Shown: piece after piece, positions 28,367 to 37,590 of the stretch
How the letters are laid out: each line of letters starts with the position of its first letter
Position numbering within the stretch: position 1 is the stretch's first letter
DNA from: Bacteroidota bacterium
Lineage (GTDB): Bacteria > Bacteroidota > Bacteroidia > Cytophagales > Cytophagaceae
Direction: 5' to 3'
Length of the DNA stretch: 64,000 nucleotides
NCBI GenBank assembly: GCA_023428135.1
Contig: JAEYZG010000043.1
Span: forward strand, 110,565-174,564
The notes under the pieces: model-generated
The model's database searches: none
Seen by the model: only the letters and a program-made list of their open reading frames with translations
What the model was told of the DNA's origin: nothing
Translations under genes and position numbers: made by a program

Positions 28367-29125
28367 ATGCATAATCAATCTGATGTGATGGAGAAAGTAA
28401 TCGTTTGTAAAGATCTCACAAAGCGTTTCGGAGATTTTATAGCTGCGAGTGAAATTACTTTTGATATATACAAAGGAGAAATCTTCGGATTCCTTGGGGC
28501 AAACGGTGCCGGTAAAACAACTGCCATGCGCATGTTGTGCGGTTTATCGGTTCCCTCTTCCGGTCAGGCATTGGTTGCAGGCTTTGATGTTTATAAGCAA
28601 ACTGAAGATATCAAGAAAAACATCGGTTATATGAGTCAGAAATTTTCTTTGTATGAAGATCTGACCATTCTTGAGAATATTGAATTCTTCGGCGGCATAT
28701 ACGGACTTACAAGGAAGGAGATTAAAGAGAAGGGAAGGAACCTTATAGAAAAACTGGATTTGCAAAATGATGCTAAAAAGCTGGTTGCTTCTTTGCCCTT
28801 AGGCTGGAAGCAAAAGCTGTCCTTCTCTGTAGCTGTACTGCATGACCCTAAAATTGTTTTCCTTGATGAACCTACAGGAGGAGTAGATCCATTGACCCGC
28901 AGACAATTTTGGGATCTGATTTATGAAGCTTCGGAAAGAGGTATTACTGTTTTCGTTACAACGCACTATATGGATGAAGCGGAGTATTGTGATCGGATCT
29001 CTATAATGGTTGATGGTAAAATAGAAGTTCTGGACACACCTTCCAATCTGAAAAGAAATTTCAAAGCGACATCAATGGACGAAGTGTTTTATCAGCTTGC
29101 AAGAAGTGCCAAACGATCCGATTAG
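28367..29125 (+). CDS. ABC exporter ATP-binding protein, second half of YbhF-like pair
   Basis: The 252-residue ATPase has Walker A GANGAGKTT, Walker B IVFLDEPTGGVDP and a normal H-loop (TTHYMDEA). Its signature is degenerate (SLPLGWKQKL instead of LSGGQ). Together with the H-loop change in the partner, this suggests an asymmetric heterodimer in which one composite site is the main hydrolytic one. An in-frame ATG at 28388 is an alternative start. The stop is 3 bp before the first permease gene. Confidence 0.9.
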   Translation: MHNQSDVMEKVIVCKDLTKRFGDFIAASEITFDIYKGEIFGFLGANGAGKTTAMRMLCGLSVPSSGQALVAGFDVYKQTEDIKKNIGYMSQKFSLYEDLTILENIEFFGGIYGLTRKEIKEKGRNLIEKLDLQNDAKKLVASLPLGWKQKLSFSVAVLHDPKIVFLDEPTGGVDPLTRRQFWDLIYEASERGITVFVTTHYMDEAEYCDRISIMVDGKIEVLDTPSNLKRNFKATSMDEVFYQLARSAKRSD

Positions 29126-29128
29126 AAG

Positions 29129-30235
29129 ATGAAACAGTTTTTGGTATTTGTAAGAAAGGAATTTTATCACGTGTTGCGTGATAGAAAGACTTTATTGATC
29201 CTATTTGGAATGCCTGTTGTTCAGATACTTTTATTTGGTTTTGCTTTGACCAATGAAGTGAAAGATTCTCCCATAATAGTGGTGGACCATGCCCGTGATG
29301 AAGCGTCACAGTCTATAATTACGAAATTAGGAGCCAGCCGGTATTTTAAGCTTGAAAGAAATGTTTTGTCCCAAAAGGAAATAATTAAGAGTTTCAGAGA
29401 TGGGAAGATTAAAGCTGCAGTCATCTTTCCTGAGCATTTTAATGAAGACCTGGATCATTTGAATAAAGCTCAGGTACAGATCCTTGCCGATGCTTCTGAT
29501 CCAAATACAGCAACTCTGGTTACTAACTATATATCTGTGATTGTCAGAGATTATCAGTCCGAGCGGACCGAGTTGATGGCAATTCCATATCAGATTATAC
29601 CTGAGGTGAGGATGTTATACAATCCACAATTGCTGGGAGCTCCAAATTTTGTGCCTGGTGTAATGGCATTGGTTCTGATGCTGGTTTGTGTGATGATGAC
29701 TGCTATTTCTATTGTGAGAGAAAAGGAGATGGGTACCATGGAGGTTTTGCTTGTTTCACCTTTTCAACCTTTTCTGGTGATTCTGTCCAAAGCTATTCCA
29801 TATATAGCGCTGTCTTTGGTGAACCTTGGAGCCATCCTTGCTTTAAGCACCTTTTTACTGGAGCTCCCTGTCAAAGGGAGTCTATTGTTATTAATCGGAG
29901 AAAGCACCCTTTTTATTATCTGCTGCCTGAGCCTTGGTATTCTAATCTCTATTAAGGCCAAATCCCAGCAAGTGGCCATGATGATCTCCTTGGTTGGAAT
30001 GTTTCTGCCTACTGTTTTATTCAGCGGATATATGTTCCCGATAGAAAATATGCCTCTTCCTTTGCAGATCATATCCAATATTGTTCCTTCAAAGTGGTAT
30101 TACATCATTGTAAAATCAGTGATGATCAAGGGTGTTGGGTTTATGTATCTATGGAAAGAGACTTTGATTCTTATCGGAATTACCACAGTGTTTCTGTTGA
30201 TCAGTCTCAAAAGTTTTAAAATCAGGTTGGAGTAA
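29129..30235 (+). CDS. ABC-2 type permease (YbhS/YhhJ-like)
   Basis: The 368-residue membrane protein has an N-terminal helix (LLILFGMPVVQILLFGFAL), an extracytoplasmic domain (about 45-170), then five helices beginning LVLMLVCVMMTAISIVREKEMGTMEVLLVSPF, the conserved coupling loop of this family. It pairs with the next gene to form a heterodimeric channel. The start is 3 bp after the second ATPase gene. Confidence 0.9.
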   Translation: MKQFLVFVRKEFYHVLRDRKTLLILFGMPVVQILLFGFALTNEVKDSPIIVVDHARDEASQSIITKLGASRYFKLERNVLSQKEIIKSFRDGKIKAAVIFPEHFNEDLDHLNKAQVQILADASDPNTATLVTNYISVIVRDYQSERTELMAIPYQIIPEVRMLYNPQLLGAPNFVPGVMALVLMLVCVMMTAISIVREKEMGTMEVLLVSPFQPFLVILSKAIPYIALSLVNLGAILALSTFLLELPVKGSLLLLIGESTLFIICCLSLGILISIKAKSQQVAMMISLVGMFLPTVLFSGYMFPIENMPLPLQIISNIVPSKWYYIIVKSVMIKGVGFMYLWKETLILIGITTVFLLISLKSFKIRLE

Positions 30236-30252
30236 AAGATGGTAGTCCGGTT

Positions 30253-31371
30253 ATGAGAACATTGATTTTTTTATTAAGAAAAGAATTTAAACAGATATTC
30301 CGTGATAAGGCGATACTGGCCATCATATTTGTGATGCCGACAGTTCAGCTTATCGTGATGCCTTTGGCGGCTAACTATGAGGTGAAGAAGATTAACCTGG
30401 CTGTTGTTGATAATGATAAATCTACTTATACTCAAAAGCTGATAGCTCAGATCACCAGTTCTGGTTACTTCCATTTACAGAGTTATAATGCTTCTTATGA
30501 TCAGGCTTATGAATCTATTAAGTCAGATAAAGCAGATCTTATCTTGGAAATTCCACAAGGGTTTGAGAGGAATCTGATCAGAGAAAATAAAGAAAAAATA
30601 TTTATTGCCGTAAATGCTATTAATGGAACCAAAGCTAATATTGGGGGAGCCTATCTTTCAACCATCATCAGTAATTTTAATAATGATCTCAGAATGAAGC
30701 TTACGGTAGGATCAAGATTTAGTCAGGCCCCTACAATTGAAATAGCTTCATCTAACTGGTTTAATGTGTATATGAACTATCGGTTATTTTTTGTTCCAGG
30801 TATTCTGGCATTGCTGGTTACATTGGTGGGTAGTTTTCTTACTGCACTCAATATAGTGCGGGAGAAAGAGGTTGGTACAATAGAGCAAATAAATGTTACC
30901 CCGATTAAGAAGCATCATTTTATTCTTGGAAAGCTCATTCCTTTCTGGATACTTGCCAATGTGGTATTCACGATTGGCCTGATTCTCGGAAGGTTTGTGT
31001 ATGGCATCAGTCCTGTGGGGAATCTGGGGGTATTATATCTGTTTGTAGGGGTGTATCTTCTGGCAGCCCTGGGTTTTGGGTTACTTATATCAACCTTTGC
31101 AGATACTCAGCAACAGGCCATGCTGATCATGTTCTTTTTTATGATGGTTTTTATACTAATGGGTGGATTGTTTACCCCTATAGAAAGCATGCCTAACTGG
31201 GCGCAGATTTTAACAATGTTTAACCCGGTAAGATACTTCATAGAAGTAATGCGTATGGTTATTCTTAAAGGTAGTACCATAAAGGATGTGGCATCTCAAT
31301 TTGTTGCCGTGATTGTATTTGCAATTGTTCTGAATAGCTGGGCAATTTTAAATTATAAGAAAAGGAATTAG
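30253..31371 (+). CDS. ABC-2 type permease (YbhR-like)
   Basis: The 372-residue paralogue of the preceding permease has the same layout: helix IILAIIFVMPTVQLIVMPLA near the N-terminus, a periplasmic domain, and VREKEVGTIEQINVTPI before the C-terminal helix bundle (LIMFFFMMVFILMGGLFTPIESMP). It is the last gene of the exporter operon, 17 bp after its partner. Homologous systems export cationic drugs; the substrate here is not known. Confidence 0.9.
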   Translation: MRTLIFLLRKEFKQIFRDKAILAIIFVMPTVQLIVMPLAANYEVKKINLAVVDNDKSTYTQKLIAQITSSGYFHLQSYNASYDQAYESIKSDKADLILEIPQGFERNLIRENKEKIFIAVNAINGTKANIGGAYLSTIISNFNNDLRMKLTVGSRFSQAPTIEIASSNWFNVYMNYRLFFVPGILALLVTLVGSFLTALNIVREKEVGTIEQINVTPIKKHHFILGKLIPFWILANVVFTIGLILGRFVYGISPVGNLGVLYLFVGVYLLAALGFGLLISTFADTQQQAMLIMFFFMMVFILMGGLFTPIESMPNWAQILTMFNPVRYFIEVMRMVILKGSTIKDVASQFVAVIVFAIVLNSWAILNYKKRN

Positions 31372-31425
31372 TGAATATCGGAGTAGTGAAAATACCAGCC
31401 AGTAAATCAAACTGAAATTTTATTA

Positions 31426-31998
31426 ATGGAAAATATACTTAAAAAAATAAATCAGTTGTATCCTCTTTCTCAAAGAGCTGTGGAGCTGTTTATGGCAGGA
31501 ATGAAGAGAGTTTATTTATCTAAAGGCTCTGTTTTATTTAAAGAAGGAGAGATAAGCAGCAAGATTTATTTTCTGGAGAAAGGGGCGGTAAGAGCATTTC
31601 ATTATAAGGTAGATAAGGAAATAACCTTCTGGTTTGGGTTTGAAGGAGAGATGGTCATGACGCTTCACAGTTATATTGCTAACAAACCCGGATATGAAAT
31701 CATAGAATTGCTTGAGGATTCTCAATTGTATGAGATGGACCATAACTACCTTCAGGATTTGTATAAACAAAATATTGAGCTTGCTAACTGGGGTAGAAAA
31801 ATGGCTGAAGAGGAGTTTTTAAAAGCAGAAAAAAGATTCTTATCTCAACAGTTTCAGACAGCAAGAGAAAAATACGAATCCCTTTTTGATCAATATCCAC
31901 GCATCACAGAGAGGGTTCAGCTAGGTTATATAGCTTCTTATTTAGGGATTAACCAGGTTACATTAAGCAGAATTAGGTCGGATCTGAGACATACTTAA
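31426..31998 (+). CDS. Crp/Fnr-family transcriptional regulator
   Basis: The 190-residue protein has a cyclic-nucleotide-binding-like fold (about 20-125; GSVLFKEGEISSKIYFLEKGAVRAF) but lacks the full phosphate-binding cassette (RxA), so cNMP binding is doubtful. The C-terminal helix-turn-helix is short (YIASYLGINQVTLSRIRSDL). It is 54 bp after the exporter operon on the same strand and could be co-transcribed. Related to the regulator at 60931-61491. Confidence 0.87.
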   Translation: MENILKKINQLYPLSQRAVELFMAGMKRVYLSKGSVLFKEGEISSKIYFLEKGAVRAFHYKVDKEITFWFGFEGEMVMTLHSYIANKPGYEIIELLEDSQLYEMDHNYLQDLYKQNIELANWGRKMAEEEFLKAEKRFLSQQFQTAREKYESLFDQYPRITERVQLGYIASYLGINQVTLSRIRSDLRHT

Positions 31999-32090
31999 GT
32001 GCTGATTGATGACAAAAGTAATGAAGCTAGATCAGGTAGTCTATTCTGCCTGTATTTCTGATTTAATCCTATTCTTGCAGATACTCTTCT

Positions 32091-33380
32091 TTATTGAAAT
32101 ATTTTAATAAGATCATTTACGAAAATTAATACCAATAAACCTATAAAAATCCAGATGCCTAGTTTTCGAACGGACATATACTGAGCAAATGTAAATCGTT
32201 TTCGTAGAGTAAACTCATATGCAAGAGGTAAAACTTCCCAAAATGCTGACCAAGGCAATGGAAGCAGGTTGTATAAAACAATTGCACTGCAAAACGAAGC
32301 CAGGTAGAGGAAATAAAAGTGCCATTCGTATTGACCTGTATTTTTAGCTAATCCTCTTGGTGGATGTATTCGTTCAGTTTTAACGGGACCCGATTTAAGT
32401 GCTTTATTAAAATTGAAGGGATTAAAAATACTGAATGCTTTATGCGATCCATCAGAGACGGCTTCCAGGAAAGATCTTCTTTTGTATGAGTACTGAATTT
32501 GTTCATCTGCTGTAAATCCTAAAAAGTTATCTTCTGTAGGTTGTACATTGACCAGGGTTGTGCTTTTTTTATTGTCTTCCAGCCTTTCAATTTCAAGTAT
32601 TACTTCTTTGCCTTTATTTTTTGCAAGCTCTTTCTGTAGCTCAAACAGCTTGACAATCGGAGCTCCATTGATACTTTTTATCCCGTCTCCTTTTTGCAAT
32701 CCTGCATTAGATGCAGGTGTATGTGGTTCAATGATGTCAATCTTAAAGGGGATGTTAATATAAAAAAATGCTAGTCTGCTATCTTCGATTTGATTAGCTA
32801 TATCTTTACTGATTTTTATTTCCAGCTTTTCAGAGTTTCTTAAAATGGTATAGACATTTCCCGGTGATGGATGCATTAGATCATAATAGCTTTCAAAATC
32901 ATTTCCATTAAAAGATAAAATTTTATCATTCGTCTGAAAGCCTGCTTTAACTGAAAGTTCTGTGGGATAAATACCATATTTGTTAATTTCTTCTTTAGAT
33001 ATGACCGGAAGAGTTTCTAAATAAGATAAAGTTGTGAAAAGCACTATACTGGTTAAAATAAGAGAGAATAGTCCACCGAGCGTAACAATCAGCCTCTTCA
33101 TTTTAGGGAATTCATAAAATTCCCAGGGAAGATTCGCATGCTCTTTTTGTCCGGATTCAAAATTATAAACATGCCTTGGACCGATAAATGGTATCCATAT
33201 TCCAAACGAAAATTTTATGGATTTAAAAGAAATTGTAAAGAGTTTAGAACCAGAGCCTATAAAATAATTAGTATGGTGCAGTCCCCACTTGAGTGCCCAG
33301 AATAGCCTTCCAAGTCTGTAAATGATTGTAATGAAAATAGTTAGAAAAAGTGGAATAAGAAATAAGGTAAAAATGGTCAT
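32091..33380 (-). CDS. RseP-like site-2 protease homologue lacking catalytic residues (pseudoprotease)
   Basis: The 429-residue protein follows the RseP layout end to end: N-terminal helix, a membrane-re-entrant segment, two PDZ domains (about 130-190 and 195-280; SNAGLQKGDGIKSINGAPI), and C-terminal helices ending LIFVNDLIKIFQ, like the LALFNDFSRL end of RseP. The zinc motif HEFGH is YRLGR at residues 21-25. The second motif, NLLPxPxLDGG, reads NLLPLPWSAFWEV (from about 371), so both His ligands, the catalytic Glu and the Asp ligand are missing. It therefore should not cleave peptides but may still bind membrane proteins. It is intact and single-copy here, flanked by unrelated genes. Confidence 0.82.
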   Translation of the reverse strand: MTIFTLFLIPLFLTIFITIIYRLGRLFWALKWGLHHTNYFIGSGSKLFTISFKSIKFSFGIWIPFIGPRHVYNFESGQKEHANLPWEFYEFPKMKRLIVTLGGLFSLILTSIVLFTTLSYLETLPVISKEEINKYGIYPTELSVKAGFQTNDKILSFNGNDFESYYDLMHPSPGNVYTILRNSEKLEIKISKDIANQIEDSRLAFFYINIPFKIDIIEPHTPASNAGLQKGDGIKSINGAPIVKLFELQKELAKNKGKEVILEIERLEDNKKSTTLVNVQPTEDNFLGFTADEQIQYSYKRRSFLEAVSDGSHKAFSIFNPFNFNKALKSGPVKTERIHPPRGLAKNTGQYEWHFYFLYLASFCSAIVLYNLLPLPWSAFWEVLPLAYEFTLRKRFTFAQYMSVRKLGIWIFIGLLVLIFVNDLIKIFQ

Positions 33381-33555
33381 ATATAATTTTACGTATTCTG
33401 ATTTTACAGGGTTAAGTTCTTTAATTTAATGATCAAAATGAAATTTAACCTGTTAGATTTTTATCTCCTCTGTAAAGTTTAATCTGTTTATTTTTATTAA
33501 TTTGGATGGTATAAATCCATTCAACGAATGGACTTCTTTTAACTATATTTTTATA

Positions 33556-34590
33556 ATGTATAGATTAAAATATTTATTACTACCCTTTCTTTTATCACTT
33601 CTGTTTTCCTGTGATAAGAAAAACAATGACAAAATAAGCAGGGGCTTTTATTATTGGAAAAGCAAGTTTGAGTTGGGTGAAAAGGATCAGAAACAATTGA
33701 ATGCCCTGGGAGCTAAAAAGATATACGTCAAATTCTTTGATGTAGACTGGGATGAAGGGACGCAGAAACCAATGCCTTATGCCACCTTACAACCAAAAGG
33801 CGCATTAGATTCCACTTTTAAAATTATTCCGACAGTTTTTATAACGAATAGAACCTTTGAAAAACTTGACGGGTATGATTTGAATACCTTTGAAAACAAT
33901 GTTCATAATAAGATCACTCAACTGGTATATTGCTTTCATTCACCTTTTAAAATTGAGGAAGTGCAAATCGATTGCGATTGGAATGAAAGTACCCGGGATA
34001 AGTATTTTCATTTTTTAAAAGAACTTAAACGGGACTTTGACCCAGATGTTAAACTAACATCCACCATTCGTTTACATCAGGTTAAATATTTTGAAAAGAC
34101 AGGTGTACCACCGGTAGACAGAGGTATGCTTATGTTCTATAACATGGGTGATGTAACTAAATTGGGAAATCATAATTCTATTTTTAATTCAAAAGATGCG
34201 TCCCGGTATTTAACCAAATTTGATAAATACCCGCTTCCTTTGGATTTAGCGCTTCCCGTGTTTTCATGGGCAGCAGTATACAGGCAGGGAAAACTGATTC
34301 AATTGATATCTGATTTTGAGCCTACTTTATCAAACAACAAATACCTCTCCGAGATCAAGCCAAATATCTTTAAGGTTGCTAAATCTATTGAGATGAAAAC
34401 CTTTCTGGCAAAGCCAGGCGATGTAATAAAATTTGATATCACAGATCCTGAAACTACTTTAGAAGCAGCCAGGCTCATTAGGTCGCATCTTAAAGATTCG
34501 GTTTCTGTAGTTTTATTTGATTACAACAATCTGAATTTAAAAAGATACAATGAAGAAGCATTTGAAGATATTTTTGATATTTTTAATTAG
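33556..34590 (+). CDS. Uncharacterised lipoprotein, possibly TIM-barrel
   Basis: The protein has 344 residues from the ATG at 33556, which begins a lipoprotein signal (LLPFLLSLLFSCDKK); the longer frame from 33502 adds 18 implausible residues. The segment EEVQIDCDWNESTRDKYFHFLKEL followed by LTSTIRLHQ resembles the strand-helix pattern of glycosidase-like TIM barrels and, distantly, DUF3142. I cannot assign an active site or a substrate. The TPR-like gene follows 61 bp downstream on the same strand and is likely functionally linked. Confidence 0.78.
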   Translation: MYRLKYLLLPFLLSLLFSCDKKNNDKISRGFYYWKSKFELGEKDQKQLNALGAKKIYVKFFDVDWDEGTQKPMPYATLQPKGALDSTFKIIPTVFITNRTFEKLDGYDLNTFENNVHNKITQLVYCFHSPFKIEEVQIDCDWNESTRDKYFHFLKELKRDFDPDVKLTSTIRLHQVKYFEKTGVPPVDRGMLMFYNMGDVTKLGNHNSIFNSKDASRYLTKFDKYPLPLDLALPVFSWAAVYRQGKLIQLISDFEPTLSNNKYLSEIKPNIFKVAKSIEMKTFLAKPGDVIKFDITDPETTLEAARLIRSHLKDSVSVVLFDYNNLNLKRYNEEAFEDIFDIFN

Positions 34591-34651
34591 TAGCTTCTTT
34601 ACTTTTTATCTGGTAACAACACTAAATGTAAGTTAGAATTTTAAAGATACA

Positions 34652-36958
34652 ATGAACAGAATTTTGAAAAGGTATGTGATGCTTGCGGTTGGTATTATAT
34701 GCTTCACATATCCGATAAAGACTCTTAATGGTTGTGGGGGATATGATCCGATATATCCTCATGATGATCTACACTATTTAATCAATCAGGATATTGTTTC
34801 TGCTCCTGAGTATGAACCCTTTTATTTTGATATAGCGAGCAAATTATATCCATATTCAGACTCTTTGTTTTATGGATATGAAAATAATATTAATGAATGG
34901 TACACCTATTTTAAGAGAAAAATATCCAAAGAGGATATTTATAACCTTGTGTATGGATACGACAAACTTGTTTTGGATTCAATAAAGAATTATTCTAAAA
35001 ATAAGAAAATCAGCTATGTGCCTAAGAAGGTACTTTCCTATTTTAAAAATAAAAAAAGAGCGGAAGCGCTCGATTATCTGATGCTTGTAAGAGATCTTCA
35101 ACCTGTTGTTGCCGGGAGAGACGGATGGAGGGGAGATGTTCATGATACTGCTTTAGTAACAAGATTATTTATGCAGGGAGAAGAGCTTTTTCAAAAGTCC
35201 AAGTCTGATTTTATAAAAATGAGAATCGGATACCAGCTCTCAAGAATGGCTCATTACACGGGAAGTTTTGAAAAATCAATAAATTATTATGATCAGTATG
35301 TCTTTCCATATTCATCCCAAAGTATTATTCAGTATATGACATTAGCACATAAGGCTGGATCATTAAAAGCTTTAAATAAAACGGCAGAAGCGACATATTT
35401 ATATTCAATTGTTTTTGCCAATTGTATTGAGCGACGTCTGCGAGCTTTTAGAAGTGCCTTATATGAAGGAGATAGTTTTAATGAAGCGCTTGAGTTATGT
35501 AAGAATGATGATGAAAAAGTTACACTTTATTTTCTTAATGCTCTGGAACACGTAAACCCTTATCCCGAAGGATTGAATAATGTATATTCTTTAAAGCCTG
35601 ATTCAAAGGAAATGGAGCTGCTTATCATGCGGGAGATGAAAAAAGCTGAAGTGCGATATACCGTGTCGGACTATAGTTTATATGAAGATGAAGAACCTAC
35701 TTTCACTCAGCAGGATCTAAGAGATTTTATTGTTTCTGGCATAGAAAAAGGAAAGGTGAGGAATATTGCTTTGTGGAATTTTTTTGTTGGTTACATAGAC
35801 TTTTTAGAGCATGATTATGTCAGTGCATTAGATTATTTTAATAAGGTTAAATCTGACAAAGCGGCTGATATTAAATTAAGAAATCAGGTTAGAATTATTG
35901 AAACCATTATTAAAATTGATCAGAAAGATCAAATTGATAAAAAGTTTGAAGCTATTATTCTAAAAGAAATTAAGTGGTTACATTCATTAACATCAGGACG
36001 ATTTGAAGAGAAATATGAATATAAAAACGCAAGAAATTATTTCTTGGAAAGGCTTAGTAGTAAGTATGCTTCTCAAGGAGAAATAATGATGGCGGAAATA
36101 TGTGCAAATGTATATACACCTATTGATCTTTACCATAAAACTGAGGAAGAGAAAATCAATGTATTATGGGATTTTCTTCATAAAAAAGATAAATCTGAGC
36201 TGGAGCTGTATTTAGGAGAAAAAATTTCTTATTCGATTGAGCAGCTGAACGAAATGAAAGGTATGATGGCATTAAGAAAAGCTGATTTTAAATCAGCAAC
36301 TCATTTTTTTACTAATGCAGGTTCAATCAGCGATGATGAAAAATCATTTGGAGATCCATTTGAATTTAAGATCAACAATTGCATGGAATGCGATGAGGAA
36401 GATGATATTACTTATACCAGACGGGAGTTTGCCAAAAAAATGTTGGAGTATGAAAGTCTTGCCAGGAAAGATAAAATAAAACAGGCTGAATATTATTTTA
36501 TGATCGGATTGGGACTATTCAATATATCATACTATGGAACCTCCTATAATCTGGCCGATTACTACAGGCCGTCTTACGCGGGAGGAAATTCAGAAGATGT
36601 ACTATATAAGTTGAAAGGTAGCGATGGACTTCCTGATGATGCTGCAATTAAAGAGTATTATGCGAACTTAAGAGGAACAGGAACCTTTTATGAAAATTAC
36701 GATTGTACCATAGCAATGGAATATTTTCAGAAGACTATGAGTCTTACAAAAGATAAAGAGCTCGCTGCTAAGGCTTGCTATATGGCAGCTAAATGTGAAG
36801 AGAGCAACAGGTATCAGGGTATTGTTGATATTGATAAAGGTCTTGGAAAACATAAATTCTATAAAATTCTCAAAGACAAGTATTCAGGAAGCCGGTTTTA
36901 TGACGAGGTAATTCGGGAGTGTGGTTACTTTAACAATTATGTGAATAATCCGATTTAA
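34652..36958 (+). CDS. Large uncharacterised helical-repeat envelope protein
   Basis: The 768-residue protein has an N-terminal signal (MLAVGIICFTYPIKTLNGCGG, possibly lipidated at the Cys) and is otherwise almost entirely alpha-helical. It has TPR-like stretches such as RIGYQLSRMAHYTGSFEKSINYYDQYV and VGYIDFLEHDYVSALDYFNKV. The mature N-terminus (YDPIYPHDDLHYLINQDI) and a Cys pair (NNCMECDEEDD) stand out. I do not recognise the family. A role as a periplasmic scaffold working with the preceding lipoprotein is inference from adjacency. Confidence 0.78.
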   Translation: MNRILKRYVMLAVGIICFTYPIKTLNGCGGYDPIYPHDDLHYLINQDIVSAPEYEPFYFDIASKLYPYSDSLFYGYENNINEWYTYFKRKISKEDIYNLVYGYDKLVLDSIKNYSKNKKISYVPKKVLSYFKNKKRAEALDYLMLVRDLQPVVAGRDGWRGDVHDTALVTRLFMQGEELFQKSKSDFIKMRIGYQLSRMAHYTGSFEKSINYYDQYVFPYSSQSIIQYMTLAHKAGSLKALNKTAEATYLYSIVFANCIERRLRAFRSALYEGDSFNEALELCKNDDEKVTLYFLNALEHVNPYPEGLNNVYSLKPDSKEMELLIMREMKKAEVRYTVSDYSLYEDEEPTFTQQDLRDFIVSGIEKGKVRNIALWNFFVGYIDFLEHDYVSALDYFNKVKSDKAADIKLRNQVRIIETIIKIDQKDQIDKKFEAIILKEIKWLHSLTSGRFEEKYEYKNARNYFLERLSSKYASQGEIMMAEICANVYTPIDLYHKTEEEKINVLWDFLHKKDKSELELYLGEKISYSIEQLNEMKGMMALRKADFKSATHFFTNAGSISDDEKSFGDPFEFKINNCMECDEEDDITYTRREFAKKMLEYESLARKDKIKQAEYYFMIGLGLFNISYYGTSYNLADYYRPSYAGGNSEDVLYKLKGSDGLPDDAAIKEYYANLRGTGTFYENYDCTIAMEYFQKTMSLTKDKELAAKACYMAAKCEESNRYQGIVDIDKGLGKHKFYKILKDKYSGSRFYDEVIRECGYFNNYVNNPI

Positions 36959-37055
36959 ATAAGAGGTAAGATACTTTGGTTGATTGACTGATAAGAGAGG
37001 CTTGTTGAATGGGATGAATTATAATTTTAACAAAGGATATTGATTTTACAAAAAA

Positions 37056-37087
37056 GGCTCCTGCAGGACCTTACACCTGCAAGAGCC
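37056..37087 (-). terminator. Hairpin terminator after the first DUF1508 gene
   Basis: A 12-bp stem with one mismatch (37056-37067 with 37076-37087) and an eight-base loop is flanked by A-runs on the left and right. Read on the minus strand it ends in a T-run, 66 bp after the DUF1508 stop. The T-run on either side could make it bidirectional for the plus-strand gene ending at 36958. Confidence 0.8.
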
Positions 37088-37152
37088 AAAAAATAACCTT
37101 TAAAAAGTAACCCTAAAAAGAGCTAAAAAAATAAGTTTAATTTTTTCAATAG

Positions 37153-37488
37153 TTAGTATTCATGCCCCGGAAATTCTTCTATTGCTGCTAATGGTGCAAT
37201 TTTCAGAACAGTTTCTATTCCTTCCTCCCGGAGTCTTGGAGTAGGATACATTTCACTTTTACCAATGCGTTCTCCATTGGCAGATCTCAGAATAAAGTAG
37301 TATTCATTATTATTAGATATTACCCTTTCGTATCTGTAACTCTTTGAAGCACTGGATTTAACATGCTCTATTTTTTTGATACATTCTAACCGTGTGGCAT
37401 ATCCTTCGCCGGTAAGAACTATGTCTCCTTTGGCAGATTTTAATCTGTAAAAATTTAGATAAATTTGGAATTTTGGATTGCTTTCCAT
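37153..37488 (-). CDS. DUF1508 (YegP-type) protein, two tandem repeats
   Basis: The 111-residue protein consists of two DUF1508 units: FQIYLNFYRLKSAKGDIVLTGEGY then EYYFILRSANGERIGKSEMY. Each is a beta-beta-alpha unit of about 50 residues, as in Escherichia coli YegP, whose biochemical role is unresolved. It is divergent from the WYL regulator gene (102 bp apart) and shares an operator-like motif with the second DUF1508 gene at 38865-39212, to which it is about 50% identical by eye. Confidence 0.87.
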   Translation of the reverse strand: MESNPKFQIYLNFYRLKSAKGDIVLTGEGYATRLECIKKIEHVKSSASKSYRYERVISNNNEYYFILRSANGERIGKSEMYPTPRLREEGIETVLKIAPLAAIEEFPGHEY

Positions 37489-37526
37489 ATCTGTTATAGC
37501 GTTTTGGTTAGATCAAAAATATATTT

Positions 37527-37552
37527 TGCCAACGCAAATCATTTGCGTCCCC
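37527..37552. promoter_or_regulatory. Operator-like motif between the DUF1508 and WYL genes
   Basis: An 8-bp inverted repeat, ACGCAAAT (37532-37539) and ATTTGCGT (37541-37548), lies about 40 bp from both divergent start codons. The surrounding 26 bp recur, in reverse orientation, at 39251-39276 upstream of the second DUF1508 gene with 21 of 26 bases identical. It is the obvious candidate site for the WYL regulator. Confidence 0.6.
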
Positions 37553-37590
37553 AAAAACTAATTTTACTTTTATAAAAGAATTGAAGAATT

